DNA from: Desarmillaria ectypa
Lineage: Eukaryota; Basidiomycota; Agaricomycetes; Agaricales; Physalacriaceae
Assembly: GCA_030407005.1 (NCBI GenBank)
Contig: JAUDYN010000004.1
Location: 2,294,001-2,358,000, forward strand
DNA: 64,000 nt
Reading direction: 5' to 3'
How positions within the stretch are numbered: the stretch's first letter is position 1; every line of letters starts with the position of its first letter. The notes beneath the pieces were generated by a model. It did no database searches and was not told the DNA's origin. It saw nothing but the letters and a program-made list of their open reading frames with translations. Shown here piece after piece: positions 42,789 through 53,760 of this stretch. The translations under genes and the position numbers were made by a program.

Positions 42789-45700
42789 TCAATCCATACT
42801 CATGTGGACGATCACTATTTTCAATGTACCATCTTCACTACAGCTAGCAATCTCTTTCCGAGCGGCTTCAATGAGGGATGGTCGCCAACTGAGACGATGA
42901 ACACGATTGACATGTGCCATACTATAGGTCAGTCAATACTGTCTGCTCAGCTGTCAAGGATGAAATTTTCACACCCAGCATTTATTGTCAATTGATGCCG
43001 CCAATCTGTCGTTGGGATCGTGTTTGAATACACCAGTATTTCTCCGGTTTCAAGGCCGATAGCAAGGTACCGTCTGAGAGTGTACATAAGGAAGACAACC
43101 TTACAAAGAATTGAAATGACGAACCTGTTTTGCTTGTCAATAGTCGAAAAATCAACGGCCGTTGCGGCCTCTGCCACTTTGATGTTAACGATAGCTTTCC
43201 AATTTCCATCAGTGCCAGGCTGCCATATTTTAACCTACACGACATCAGTGCATCGAAACAATAGAGGTCCCAACCCTTACCGTCTTATCGCGAGACGCCG
43301 TAACAAACACATCGCCTTCATGTGCCCATGCACAGTCCCAAATGATTCGGGAGTGACTCTTGTCTGCAGCTGCAGCACTATAACCTGAGCACATTGCGTG
43401 AGCCGTTCCCTTTATTACCAAGACTGTAAAAATGGTATACTCTGAGTCAAATCGCTCTTTCTGAATAGTCGCCATGTTCTGTCCCTGGAAACAGACAGTA
43501 AAAATTGGTCGTCAGGACTGAATGCTATCCGCGTGACAGTCAGCGAATGTCCTGCGAGAGGTTCTCCGAATGGTTGCCAGGTTTCTGTGTCCCATACGCG
43601 AACGACAGAGTGCTCTGGTGACGTTGACTTGCAGGCAGTCGCTACCAGACGATGGGAGTTGGATGTAGCAATAATGATGGACTAAAGACGAAGTAAAGAT
43701 CCCTTCATGCGCACCGGCCGGTAGACGTTACCTCGTATCCATGTCCGAATACTTTTTCTACTTCTGGCCAAAGAGTAGTGGCGGCAAGTTCCCCTTCTAG
43801 AGGTCGGGTGGGTGGGGAAGGATCATCAACGGTTAAAGACGCTGGATAGAACCGAACGTAAGTTAAGCTCTCAAGGCTGACAAGTTATAGTAACCGACCA
43901 TCAACGGTGGCTCTGTTCGACAAACCCAACGGCGGAACACTAGCTCTGGACGGGCGTTGATGCTGTTTTTATGAGGACTTTAGAACGAAGAGCGGAACGC
44001 AAAATACACGACTAACATCAGCATCGGAGAATCGTGCAACACCCAGTGCTTCCACCACATCTATGAAACTTCGCGGAGCCTCAAACACTCTCGCCACCTT
44101 CTCATCTGCAATACTAACAAACTTGAGGTTGTCTAAAAAGCTTACCCCCAAAAGATCATACCCATGGACTTGCGGTCTAGCGAGTTCATGCCATGTCGTA
44201 CGACCATTTTGGTGAGTTATAGGGCCATGTATGCGTGTGGTCTGATCCAATCTGATCCTCAAGATATCAGTAATCGAGGATTTTTCAGAAAAGCATACAC
44301 TGACCCAGCTGATATTAAAAACTGGCCATCAGGGCTCCAACAGATTCCCCGAACGGGCCCGCTATGCCCAGTGATTGCATGCACTTCAGTCCAGGTTTCC
44401 TTTCCATCAGCAGAACATCTCCATCTCCGCCAGCCGCCGGACCAACCCCAGGCGAATGCTTCAGAACCCTCTCTTCCCCATAGACCTCCGACAAAACCGC
44501 CCAAGCGCTGCCCGCCAATGTCACCAAATCGCTGCCGATTGATCCAGATGGCAGTGGAAGTGTCATGCGAAGAGGTGAGCACTGTTGACGGGGACCAAAG
44601 GATAACGGAAGAATCAGTGGACGAAGATAGTAGAGTTGCCGTTGACGATACTGATGTTGCCGACCGCCAACTGAGAGAAGTGACACCTGCTTCATGACCA
44701 ACAAGGAGTGCATCGAAAGTGATTGAGAACTGTTGAGAACTGCAAAAAAAAAAATTGAACAAAACTCATACTTAGGATGCGACCCATCTCACCTGGAGAG
44801 AGCCGTCTTGACGGTCAAAATATGTCGTTTCAGAGAAATCTGTCGGCCACCCTCTTCAGCATCAGCCAGTTCACCCAGAGAAGCTTCAAACGCATCCAAA
44901 AGTTCATCACTTAGAGCGTCTACAGATGTTGAGGAAGATTTCTCGGTATCACGCTTGTAAGGTTCGATATTCCACAACCTGATTGTCGTGTCCTGAGATC
45001 CTGACGCGAGGACCAAAGGCTCGGTTTCTTGAAATGACGGTCGGAATGCAAGGCACCGGACCCAGTCATCATGTCCAGAAAGTACAGCAGATTTTATAAA
45101 CTGTAAAGGTAGTGTTAGCATCATATCATGAGATGGTAAAAGGGAACTTGCTGTGCCATCGGACCTTGTCCAGATTTGAATGTTTCGATCTGTACATGCA
45201 ATGGCGAGGATAAAACCTGTTGAAGCCCTTTCAGATACACGCAGAGTCCGAGCCGCCCGGTCACATACTTTTAGACTGGGGAAGGAAAGAAAGGGCAATA
45301 GACAGTGGATATTTGTCCTTGAGCGGTATGGATTGGACCTCGACCACTTCATCTTTTCTTTGTCAAGAAGAGATCATTTGTGAAAGATAATTTCAAGATA
45401 CCTGTTCCTACTCTCCAAATTTTGACAGAAGAATCAGAAGAGCCCGTCGCGAGACACTCATGATGAGCGCATAAGGATGAGACTGCTTTCGGGTGTGCTT
45501 GAACCTTACTCGACCTCCACTGAAAGAATAATTGAAACGAAAAGTCAAAGCGAAAACAGCAAACGACCACACCTGATCATGTAACCCGTTTCCTCTCCAA
45601 TATATCACTACACCCTTGTCGTCGGCAGTAACAAACGAATCATTTGAGATGAACTTGACACTGGTAACAGTTCCTTCGTGGCCTGATAACGTCTGATAAG

Positions 45701-45899
45701 AACCTGGATCAGGGTCTGCCTGAGTAGTGTATCACTGTCAACGACGCGGTTGGGTGATGAACTGGGTATCCCGTACAGTGAGGTCCCAGAGACAAACTAG
45801 ATTCGCAGAGCCAAATGCGATGAGCGAAGTCGAAGAGGTATCAGCAGCTTGACAGAACCGATTCGTGGAGGCTGCTATGTAAGCTGTCGATACATTCAT
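42789..45899 (-). CDS. ELP2: Elongator complex protein 2, WD40 scaffold
   Basis: The start is ATG 45899 (MNVSTAYIAASTNRFC), as in other Elp2 proteins. WD-type repeats follow: IAFGSANLVCLWDLTV, TLSGHEGTVTSVKF, KAVSSLCAHHECLATGSSDS, FILAIACTDRNIQIW, LSGHDDWVRCLAFRP, VLASGSQDTTIRLWNIEP, LLVGHEAGVTSLSW, ITGHSGPVRGICWSPDG, FVSIADEKVARVFEAP (the Elp2 signature), RIIWDCAWAHEGDVFVT and finally VNRVHRLSWRPSLIEAARK. About a dozen short introns are needed. The stop is at 42791-42789. Elp2 forms two WD40 propellers in Elongator, which adds carboxymethyl groups to wobble uridine of tRNAs. Individual exon ends were checked only in part. Confidence 0.92.
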
Positions 45900-46437
45900 C
45901 CTCTGAGGACGGTGTGTAAGAGGCAAAAATCGAAAAAGGTAATCACCGCTCAGTGTGTGTCGGTCCGAGGTCCGACTTTCGAAGGCAAGGTACATATATA
46001 TTGGTAATCCTCACAGCAGCTATGCCGCATTCTATTTCTGTTATAATCTTTTATCCTCATAGATGAGAGCCTCTGAATCGTACAGATAGAAAAAGTGATG
46101 CATTGAAGCCTGAGAAAGCCAAATATCTGTAGTTTAAATGTTCAGGCTTGCCGCGTTAGGGCGCCTATATTCACCATTTTCATGGTTCAAATGATGTAAC
46201 ATCTTTTCAGATATCCATCAATTCAACCATTGTAATAGCAGGGTAATAATCAGCATTGCCCATCAAGACTAACCACCGTTGCCTCGAACGTTGTGAGCAA
46301 AAGTTGCAGCAGCTGAGCTTGAGGATGGCAAATATAGATAAGCAAATTTTTTTTACTCAAGCTTAAAATCAAGATCTAAACGTCAAGCAGACATCAATGT
46401 CATTGTATTGAAACATTCAGCCCAGCCAGAATGAATG
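45900..46437. other. Intergenic region, ELP2 promoter side
   Basis: This is the spacer between the p24 gene stop codon and the ELP2 start, both on the minus strand. It is AT-rich (about 46,330-46,400), with no coding frame I can support. Confidence 0.5.
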
Positions 46438-47469
46438 CTACACTTTATACCGCCTTCCTGTCTTAGTGAAGAAAGTTTGTAGGACATAGACCTGAAATCT
46501 GAAAGGAGAGTCAGAGGGATAAAGAAATGGTATCAGCAAAAAAGACATACGCGGCCATAGCGATGACTCCACAGCTCTCAAAGATAGCATACCAGAATAG
46601 TCGGCTGACGGAGATATTAGATAGTACGACATGGAGAGGGACACAATCATACTTTTGCGTGCTCTGAACCACAGAAAAGCCTCGGCGTTCTTTAGTGTGG
46701 AAGCTACAAACCAATGTGAGTACGAGCATTCCCATGGAGAAAGAATCGATGTGAACGCACTGCTTCTGTGTCCGTTTGATGTTCATGAGCATTCCATTGA
46801 GCCTGAATATGGATTCTTCGAGTGCGGAGGTTTGTTCAGAAATTTGGCCTGTAAAGCCGGTCAGCACGTAAAGACGATGCAGTAGAAATGAATACACACC
46901 AGGCTTCGCCGGAGCCTCCCTTCTCGGTTCGCTCTCTACCATGATGTCAAAGTCGATGAGTTTTTCGGTGAGCGTGGACATGTCGTTTTCAAAACAGAAG
47001 GCATATTCGCCAGGAGTGTTGGCTGTTAGGACGTAATCACCTGGCACAGATGTGAGGGCACGAGTTTGAGGTAAGGGAAATGACCTGAACCTTGACGCTC
47101 GCTCGTTCCAGAGAGTATTTCTTTGCTTGCTGGCGGTGGCGAGGTCACCGTGTATGAGATATCAAATGAGCCTCCAGATTGAACGGCAAAGTAGAACTGT
47201 CGTCAAGCAGTGTCGCGCAAAATCAAGATTCAGAATGGAAAAGGAAAGCAAGAAACGATTAGAGGATGACACAAGCAGACCAGAGCGGCAAGGTCACGCA
47301 CGCCGATTTTCTCGCCGGCCTTGTCAACGTCCGCATAGAAACAGAGCCGCTCGTTGGCCGCAATTGGCGTTGTCAACGCAGAGCCATATACTGATTTTAT
47401 AAAAGTGCAAAAGAGGAGGGAAAGAAGAGGTATAGAAAGAAAGAGGGAGGACGGAAGGAGGAAGGGCAT
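46438..47469 (-). CDS. p24 family cargo receptor (emp24/gp25L, GOLD domain)
   Basis: Start at ATG 47469. A signal peptide (MPFLLPSSLFLSIPLLSLLF...) is followed by the GOLD domain: ALTTPIAANERLCFYADVDK, GEKIG, then FYFAVQSGGSFDISYTVTSP after an intron, and PGEYAFCFENDMS. The coiled-coil QTSALEESIFRLNGMLMNI, a membrane helix (FWYAIFESCGVIAMAAF) and a short cytosolic tail VLQTFFTKTGRRYKV end the protein at 46440-46438. The tail has the FF motif for COPII and basic residues as for COPI. About five introns. p24 proteins cycle between ER and Golgi and select cargo such as GPI-anchored proteins. The subfamily (Erp or Erv25) was not settled. Confidence 0.88.
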
Positions 47470-47964
47470 CGTCGTGAATGGAAGAGGAAATGCTATTTCC
47501 TTTCTGGAATTGCAGACGTGTTGACACATCGGTTTGCCACGAGGCACAACTTGGATTATATAAGTAACAAAGAAATTGTAGCTCAAGTTGAATTTTAATG
47601 ACAGCTAAACCGATATCCTTGTATGAAACGTTGATGTCCTCAAAATATGTACTAGAAAATATCATACACAAATATTAATTCATGTCAACCAAATCGGGTT
47701 CTAAAATACGAATGACAGGCCAGAATGAATGGCAGTGTTGAAAAGATTATCGAGAGCGACATGCCTAGCTGGTTCAACCTTTCCATAAGAGCACTGCAAC
47801 ATTCCAGAGCCGGAGGCTTTGAGGAAGGTCGCTGAAGATGAAGTGTCGGAAAAGGAAGAGTTGCTGCAGCTGAAGCTACCGTCAACGACATCACTTCCGT
47901 TCTCAGGCTCAATGCTGGTAGTGAACCAATGTAGTGGTTAAAGGGCACACAGCCACAGATCCCA
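47470..47964. promoter_or_regulatory. Divergent promoter region, p24 gene / phosphopantetheinyl transferase gene
   Basis: 495 bp separate the two divergent start codons. No gene is seen; minus-strand frames here are antisense to the transferase gene or out of context. Confidence 0.45.
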
Positions 47965-48449
47965 ATGATTCTTGGCATCGGCGTCGATGTCGTCCACCTC
48001 CCTCGCATCGTGGCCCTCATAGCTCGTCGCGGTCCAGAAAGATTTGCTCAAAGGATACTCAGCAATGAAGAACTGCAGTCATGGAAGACCATCCAAGAGG
48101 GCGACCACGCTAGGTTCTTGGCTGTCCGGTACGTTTACACTGTCTCGACGCGTCAGTAGACATTTCATTTCGCATGCAGGTGGGCGGCCAAGGAGGCCGC
48201 GTACAAAGCGATGTACCCTACTGTCAAGCCTTCGTGGAAGGATTTTTCGTTCCGAAGTTTAGGGCAGGAATCCAGTGGAAGTAAACCTTCACTGTTCTAC
48301 CGTTCCCCGTACCTCGACATCTCGGTGGGCGAGATACACAGTTCTATCAGCCACGATGGAGAATATGTATTTGCTTCCGTGCTAGTCTGTCGACGGACAG
48401 AAAAGGTGCGTTACTCTATTTTATTGCAATAATCCTACAGAACACCTGA
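47965..48449 (+). CDS. PPT2: Stand-alone AcpS-type 4'-phosphopantetheinyl transferase
   Basis: Exons 47965-48128, 48180-48415 and probably a last short one from 48441. The product has MILGIGVDVVHLPRIV with the metal-binding Asp, RFAQRILSNEEL, and FLAVRWAAKEAAYKAM formed across the first intron. These are the two signatures of AcpS enzymes (GVD and WxxKEAxxKA). Later ISVGEIHSSISHDGEYVFASV is the C-terminal core. The enzyme transfers phosphopantetheine from CoA to acyl carrier protein; the single-domain form in fungi serves the mitochondrial ACP (Ppt2). Without the last intron translation would stop at 48432 with a slightly different tail. Either way the 3' end meets or overlaps that of CAF17 on the other strand. 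Confidence 0.88.
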
Positions 48450-49691
48450 GCGTCTACACCAGTCCCACCACTGGGGCCACTGAGGTTCAACTATCCACGT
48501 TGCAGAGTCATCAGTCTGCAGGGAGAACTGCTGGGCTTCTTCTTCCGTCAAGGATGCATTCTTCAGGTGTTCTAATCTGAGCAACGCCAGGCCATGTCCA
48601 TGCAGCGATGTCAAAAGTTTATTGGTTCCTCGTAGACGCGGGAATTTATTCTGAGAATCTTCACGAGGAACGGGGCGTATGTCAAGGCCCGAAGGCAGTG
48701 ACTGGGTAACGAGGGATGACCTATGACAAGCTGAGAATACAAGCACAAAAAGGATACCAGCAATACATACATTTGGTGATCGCGTATCACAATAGGAAAG
48801 ATTCTCTTCCGTATGACACCGGTGTGATATGTTCGCACTGTGAGTTCCTGCCCGACATAGCAACCCTTCCGAAAGTCAACTGACATGCAATATGAGAAAG
48901 GTCACACCGATAAGCTATCGAAACTCACGGCCTCCCATTATATCCAAATTTGAGTCCATCGGAAACGCATGCAAGGGTGGGATGTCAACAGGACCTTCAG
49001 GGACTCCCTTGAGTATACGAAGAAGGGTATATGCGTCGGATGTCTGAATGTCATGCGAGAGGGATTCCATTGCTTGAATCGAATGAGCTCAGTATGTACA
49101 ACAGCATCTGTGACTTACGACGGTCGCCCTTGCGTACGAGAATCCTCGAGCCCATCCCAGGAGCTCTTCTGTCGCGTATGATGCCGTCCTCGATCCCCCA
49201 AGGCCATTCGCCCTCGGCCGGCCAAATGGGCTCCATGGCCCCACTGTTTTCCCAGTGCCATTTTCGCTCCATCTCCCGGTGTGAATGTTCAGGAGAACCC
49301 CAGGCAGCCCAGGCATCGTATTCCTGGGAGACATCCCTGATCTTCACTTTGGACCGTAAGACGTACCGCTTGAGCAGGTCGTAAAGCGGTGTAGCCTCTG
49401 AGGGGCGTGAATCGTATTCAATTATGTACCCAGTCTTTCCCCTTTCGTCTTTTTGCGTGTGCAGGAATACATCGTAGAGGACCCTGCCCTATAAAACGAT
49501 TAGTGGGACATTTGCAGAAAAGGTATGACCCGTACCTGAGCATTTAGTACCGTCGAAAACGCTGGCCGCCGAGGCTCGTGTACTGACGTCGCCAGTATGC
49601 CATGAAGAAACTCTGACGATTGAGAGCCAAATACCGAGAGAAACGACCGGAACGGGACTGGGGCGATGGTGGGGGTCAAGCTAGGAAACAT
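48435..49691 (-). CDS. CAF17: CAF17/IBA57-type mitochondrial iron-sulfur assembly protein
   Basis: Start at ATG 49691 with a presequence-like N-terminus ([20 protein letters not shown]). The GcvT-like fold is visible in [39 protein letters not shown] and [14 protein letters not shown]. The family signature is [19 protein letters not shown], split by an intron just before it (about 48,890-48,930). The stop is at 48437-48435. The family (IBA57, YgfZ) binds folate and is needed for mitochondrial 4Fe-4S proteins such as aconitase and lipoate synthase. About four introns. It is tail-to-tail and overlapping with the phosphopantetheinyl transferase gene, and head-to-head at 39 bp with PET191. Confidence 0.93.
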
Positions 49692-49730
49692 TACTGCACG
49701 TGCTTGCTATAATCTTGTCGTCGTACCCCA
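49692..49730. promoter_or_regulatory. 39-bp bidirectional promoter, CAF17 / PET191
   Basis: Only 39 bp separate the start codons of two divergent mitochondrial assembly genes. The leaders must overlap, or transcription must start inside the neighbour's first exon. The sequence contains CACGTG within GCACGTGCTTGC (about 49,697-49,708), an E-box palindrome of the kind bound by Cbf1-type bHLH regulators. Confidence 0.6.
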
Positions 49731-50041
49731 ATGTCCTCATCATGCCAAGGTCTTCTGGCCGCCCTCAAAGATTGCTTAATGCACTCTGACTGTGTCGTCA
49801 AGGAGGGAAAACTCCCGTCTGAATGCCTGAAAGAGCACCCGGAAGAACTGCCAGAGGCGTGCCAGTCACTGCGCAAGGCAACGTTTGAATGCAAACGGGG
49901 AATGGTGCGTATACTGTATTCTATTATTCTTAAATTTTACTGAATATAATGCAGCTAGATATGCGGAAAAGATTCCGAGGGAACATTGCTGGCTCGCAGT
50001 TCACATTTGAACCGGAAAGGGTGCGACAGGCGGAGGCGTGA
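49731..50041 (+). CDS. PET191: Cytochrome c oxidase assembly protein PET191 (COA5)
   Basis: Two exons, 49731-49904 and 49955-50041, encode about 86 residues. Cysteines are spaced C5-x9-C15, C21-x10-C32 and C44-x9-C54, the twin CX9C-type pattern of Pet191, and the end reads DMRKRFRGNIAGSQF. The protein is oxidised and trapped in the intermembrane space by Mia40 and is needed to build complex IV. There is no presequence, as expected. It shares its promoter with CAF17. Confidence 0.94.
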
Positions 50042-50226
50042 AAGTAATATGACCATTCTCGATTATACATAAGACGGATGAATCAGCATGGTGTATCAGC
50101 GATGCTGCCAAGACTTGGCCCAATGTCACGAATCCATTTGTCATTCAATTTTGCGACATGAGATTCACCTATTTAAACCGCGCCCTCTTCAATCTACGAC
50201 TATCATCATCCCACCGTTTCTCTATA

Positions 50227-51248
50227 ATGTCAAAGCCTCTTGCTTTCTACACCGCCGCAACCCCCAACGGTCGCAAGGTCGCTATCCTCCTGGAAGAGCT
50301 CAAGGCCACCTATGGTCTCCAGTACGAGTGCGTCAAGTGCGTCTAGTTTCCATCAGAAATTGTCTTACCGTCGACTGCAGAGCCCACAAGGTTGATCTCG
50401 GAAAAAACGTCCAAAAAGTACGCATTCTCATACCAAGATTTGTCTTTCTCAGCACTCAATTTATATTAGGAACCTTGGTTTATCGCTCTGAACCCCAATG
50501 GTCGAATCCCTACCCTTGTAGATCGCAACCGCGATTCGTTCTCCGTCTTTGAGAGTGCCGCCATTTTGTTATACCTCCAGCAACACTATGACCCAGAAAA
50601 CAAATTTGGGTTCGACCCTGCACAGAGCCCCAAAGACTACAGCGAGATGCTGCAATGGATCTTCTTTGCGGTAGGTAGACATCGAATAATTCGTCACTCT
50701 ACCATTTATGCGTTGATAGCACGGTGGCGTCGGCCCTATGCAAGGACAATGTAGGCGGTCCACTTATAATACCGACGTACCACGCGTCTCTAACGATGTA
50801 TTTGTAGTGAATCACTTTAACAGATCCGCACCCGAAAATATCCCCTACGCGAAGAAACGTGATTATTCGCAGAACTATAGCTTTTGTCCCCCCCTTCTCA
50901 TCGCTTTTGATAGGTTACCAAGACGAAGTTAGGCGACTGTACGGCGTTCTTGAAATTCGACTCAAGGACCGCGACTATTTGGCTGGATCCAACAAGGGCC
51001 AATACTCGTTGGCCGATCTGAATGTTTATCCATGGTGAGAGCATCTCACCCTCTATTTCATCCGGCTAACTAGAAATAGGGTAAACATTCACGCGCTGAG
51101 CGGAATTGAGTCGTTGGACGAATGGCCTGGATTGAAGGTAAACTATTTTTTTACTTCCTTTTCAGCTACATGCTTATCAGACTTTCAGGCTTGGCTTGAG
51201 AGGATTGCTGCAAGACCGGGTGTTCAAGCAGGTAATCAAGTTCCGTAA
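50227..51248 (+). CDS. Ure2-like glutathione S-transferase
   Basis: Exons begin 50227-50336, 50381-50417, 50470-50670 and 50720-50750, then continue to TAA 51246-51248 with about eight in all. The thioredoxin-like N-domain reads [36 protein letters not shown] and [19 protein letters not shown]. The helical domain has [55 protein letters not shown] and [15 protein letters not shown]. This is the fungal Ure2/YfcG-like group, glutathione transferases or disulfide reductases with no prion-type extension. A TATTTAA at about 50,169-50,175 fits transcription starting after the in-frame ATG at 50158, favouring the start at 50227. Confidence 0.9.
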
Positions 51249-51739
51249 ACAATGCATTAAAATTTCAGTATTTTTGTATAAAAAGAAAACCTGTATAAAT
51301 ATTTAAAACTTTTCAGTGTATTTGGCAAATTTTGCAGAAAACGGCGAAAAATTCAGTACTTTTTTTAGTAAAAAAACAATGAAAAAACATTGCATATTTT
51401 TTATGTATTCTTGAGTAAAAATACCTTGTCTTTTATCCAGTGAAACAGGCTATTAATGTAAATGCAGTGAACAATAATAAAACCGAAGCGAACCTGTCGA
51501 ACCTTTGCTGTGCGGTTTTTGATGCAAAAAAAATAGGGTCAATCCATTATACACCAAAGTATCCTACATTCATTACAACCAGAGACAAGAAAAGGGGATG
51601 ATCATATGCCGTATTGTACATAGATAAGTCATTGAAAGCAGAAATATATATAAGGGACCAGGGTCGATAGTTAAAAAGCCAATCATTAGCTCGGAGTACT
51701 TTGTCGTCCGTCTTCGACATTTTATTCGCATCGTGTTGA
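51249..51739. other. AT-rich intergenic region between convergent genes
   Basis: The region is strongly AT-rich, with repeated TTTTCAGT-like and AAAAATTCAGTA-like words and a small hairpin CAATG/CATTG near 51,400. I see no frame or RNA gene. It probably contains poly(A) signals for both neighbours. Confidence 0.5.
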
Positions 51740-52278
51740 TTAAACCCTATAGATAGGCCGGCCTTTCTTATCGACCTCAGCCCCAGTGCGCGCGTCAACG
51801 TACCGCCGCCGGCGCGAGCGGCCGAGGAATCCCCAGAAACTATTCCGGGACTTTGGCTTATAGTACCGCGACCGACCGAAACCGAAGAAACGGGCGATAC
51901 GCTCGCCAATGGTGGGGCGGTGGTGTGAGGAGTGGTGGTGGCTGCCGCCATGATGACGGCGGTGGTGACGATGCCCATGGCGACTGCTTGACTGTACCGT
52001 GGTCAATGTCAAGTTCTGTGTGTATGAGAGCTGAGAGAACGTACTGGGACTGTTATCACCTGAGTTCCAGCGGTGGTGGGCATTATGTTAGTGCCTTGAC
52101 GATGTCGCCTGCTACTAGAGTGGGAGGGGATGTAGACGACGTTATCGCCTCCGTAAGAGCCGGCGTAGGTGGTAGGATAATAAGCAGCTGAGGGAGAATA
52201 GTTATGGCTGCGATGGGACGATGAGTAGACGACGGGCTGAGGTTGGTATGATGGTTGGGTTGGGTAGTAGTAGCTCAT
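51740..52278 (-). CDS. Basic Tyr/Ser/His-rich fungal protein of unknown function
   Basis: Two exons joined by a 53-nt intron: from ATG 52278 to about 52,043, then about 51,989 to the stop 51742-51740. The N-part is low complexity (MSYYYPTQPSYQPQPVVYSS). After the intron comes a His/Arg-rich stretch, then an ordered-looking C-part: PTIGERIARFFGFGRSRYY, FWGFLGRSRRRRYVDARTG and AEVDKKGRPIYRV. I have no function for it. The GERI...RFFGFG part could be a membrane-associated amphipathic segment. The intron is chosen over a 29-nt alternative because of its length. Confidence 0.65.
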
Positions 52279-52438
52279 GGTGGTTAAGAAGAAGAGATAG
52301 AGCGGACATTTTATACTTACCGTAACTGTGGAGATCGCCATCAATTTCGTCATCAAATTATTTAAATAAGTTACTTCAAGAGGCTGTACAAACTGTGCTC
52401 CAATATTTTAAGTACTTCTCTCAAAGACCGCAAGTAAT

Positions 52439-53626
52439 TCACTCCAGGTCCTGGAAGTCACCATCATCCAAGTCATGAGGCTAAAATATCGTCAGCCTCA
52501 ACGTTGTAAACAACCACGAACATTGTACCTCTTTAGGTTCCTCGTCTTCTCCGTACTGCATCGTGTAGTCAATATGACTGACCACAGTCTCCAAAGAATC
52601 AGAAGAGGTAAGGTCCAACGGTAGGAATGAAACCAACGGATGGTCCTCTATCTACGCGCAAATACCGTTAGCTTGGCCAGCAGATTAAACTAAACTTGAA
52701 ATATATTCACCAGCTGAACGATGGCTTGATTCAACGCGTGAAACCGCGGGTTAGATGCACTACGATCATCTCCTTGAGGAAACGCTAGTAACATAGGATC
52801 TGGGTCAAGATATCTATTGAAGGAAATTAACGGAAGGAATTACGGAACAGTTTGATATCCTACCGTGCAATATTTCTCCTCCCTCGTAAACCGTTTCGCG
52901 CCCCGCCGGATGGGTCTTCCCGGTTGGATGTAACCAAATCCATCTTTGACATGACGTTTATCCACGGGATCTCAAGGTTGACCATAGCTGACATTGCTGA
53001 GAGTACTCCACTGCAAAATAGGCCATCATGAGGCTCAGAATCCGATACCTGTATATGACGCACTGACCTGAAAAACTTGTACTTGTCTTCCATGAATTGG
53101 GATTCTATCAAGTAGACTGCACATGTTCTGATGCCCATCCTTCCGAGGTTCTTGGCTAGCGTGGGGAGGAACGGGTGGTGAGTATAAAGCTCGATTTGTC
53201 CTTAGCTATGATCAATATTAAGTCAAGGATACGGTAATTGGAAGCCTACCAGGACAGTCGATAATGAGGTAATCATCATCGAACCCTCCGAGCTCTTCCT
53301 CAAGCCAGTCCATGTTCTGCAGGAGATATCTGTCCCGGAATGAGCACCCTATCAGAGAATATCAGGTCCAAATCACTCACTCACTCAAAGCAGTATATAA
53401 GACCACCATTAGGGCCGTAACCCAGCTCGCCCATCACATCCTCGAGGCTAATAAGATCCTTGATGTCGATGGCAGGCTCGTATTCAAAACTTGTCGCCGC
53501 CGCTGCTGGATCCAAATTCACCAAATGTGCGGTCCGTCGTGACATGTTGAGGTGCGTCATAAAGGATCCGGAGAATGTCGACTTTCCTGCACCTGCAGGT
53601 CCTGTAACTAGCACTGCGTAACGCAT
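52439..53626 (-). CDS. GPN3: GPN-loop GTPase 3
   Basis: Start at ATG 53626: [20 protein letters not shown] has the P-loop. [19 protein letters not shown], then [13 protein letters not shown] with the family's GPN tripeptide, [14 protein letters not shown] (split by an intron near 53,250), [10 protein letters not shown] for guanine recognition, and a C-terminus [20 protein letters not shown] follow. The stop is at 52441-52439. About six introns. GPN3 works with GPN1/Npa3 in assembly and nuclear import of RNA polymerase II. The N-terminal Met has no extension, normal for Gpn3. It is divergent from VPS26 across 134 bp. Confidence 0.94.
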
Positions 53627-53760
53627 TCCGGAAAACTGAGATGGACGTAACAGTCAGAATTTTTTGGTGGCCAAATTTGGCAATGAACGCCTTGGTTTGA
53701 TTCTGCCACCATCTCTTCCGAAGCGAGAATTCTCTTGGTTGTTCCTGACCAGATTCAATC
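53627..53760. promoter_or_regulatory. 134-bp divergent promoter, GPN3 / VPS26
   Basis: Two divergent start codons lie 134 bp apart, so regulatory sites must be shared or overlap. No TATA box is evident. Confidence 0.5.

Noticed and set aside
50158..50226. N-terminal extension of the glutathione transferase as a mitochondrial presequence
   Set aside because: The extension is Arg-rich, but a TATTTAA lies inside it (about 50,169-50,175), so transcription probably starts after the upstream ATG.
51249..51739. Possible MITE or small transposon in the AT-rich region
   Set aside because: No terminal inverted repeats or target duplication could be found. The words repeated there are A/T-rich and not ordered.
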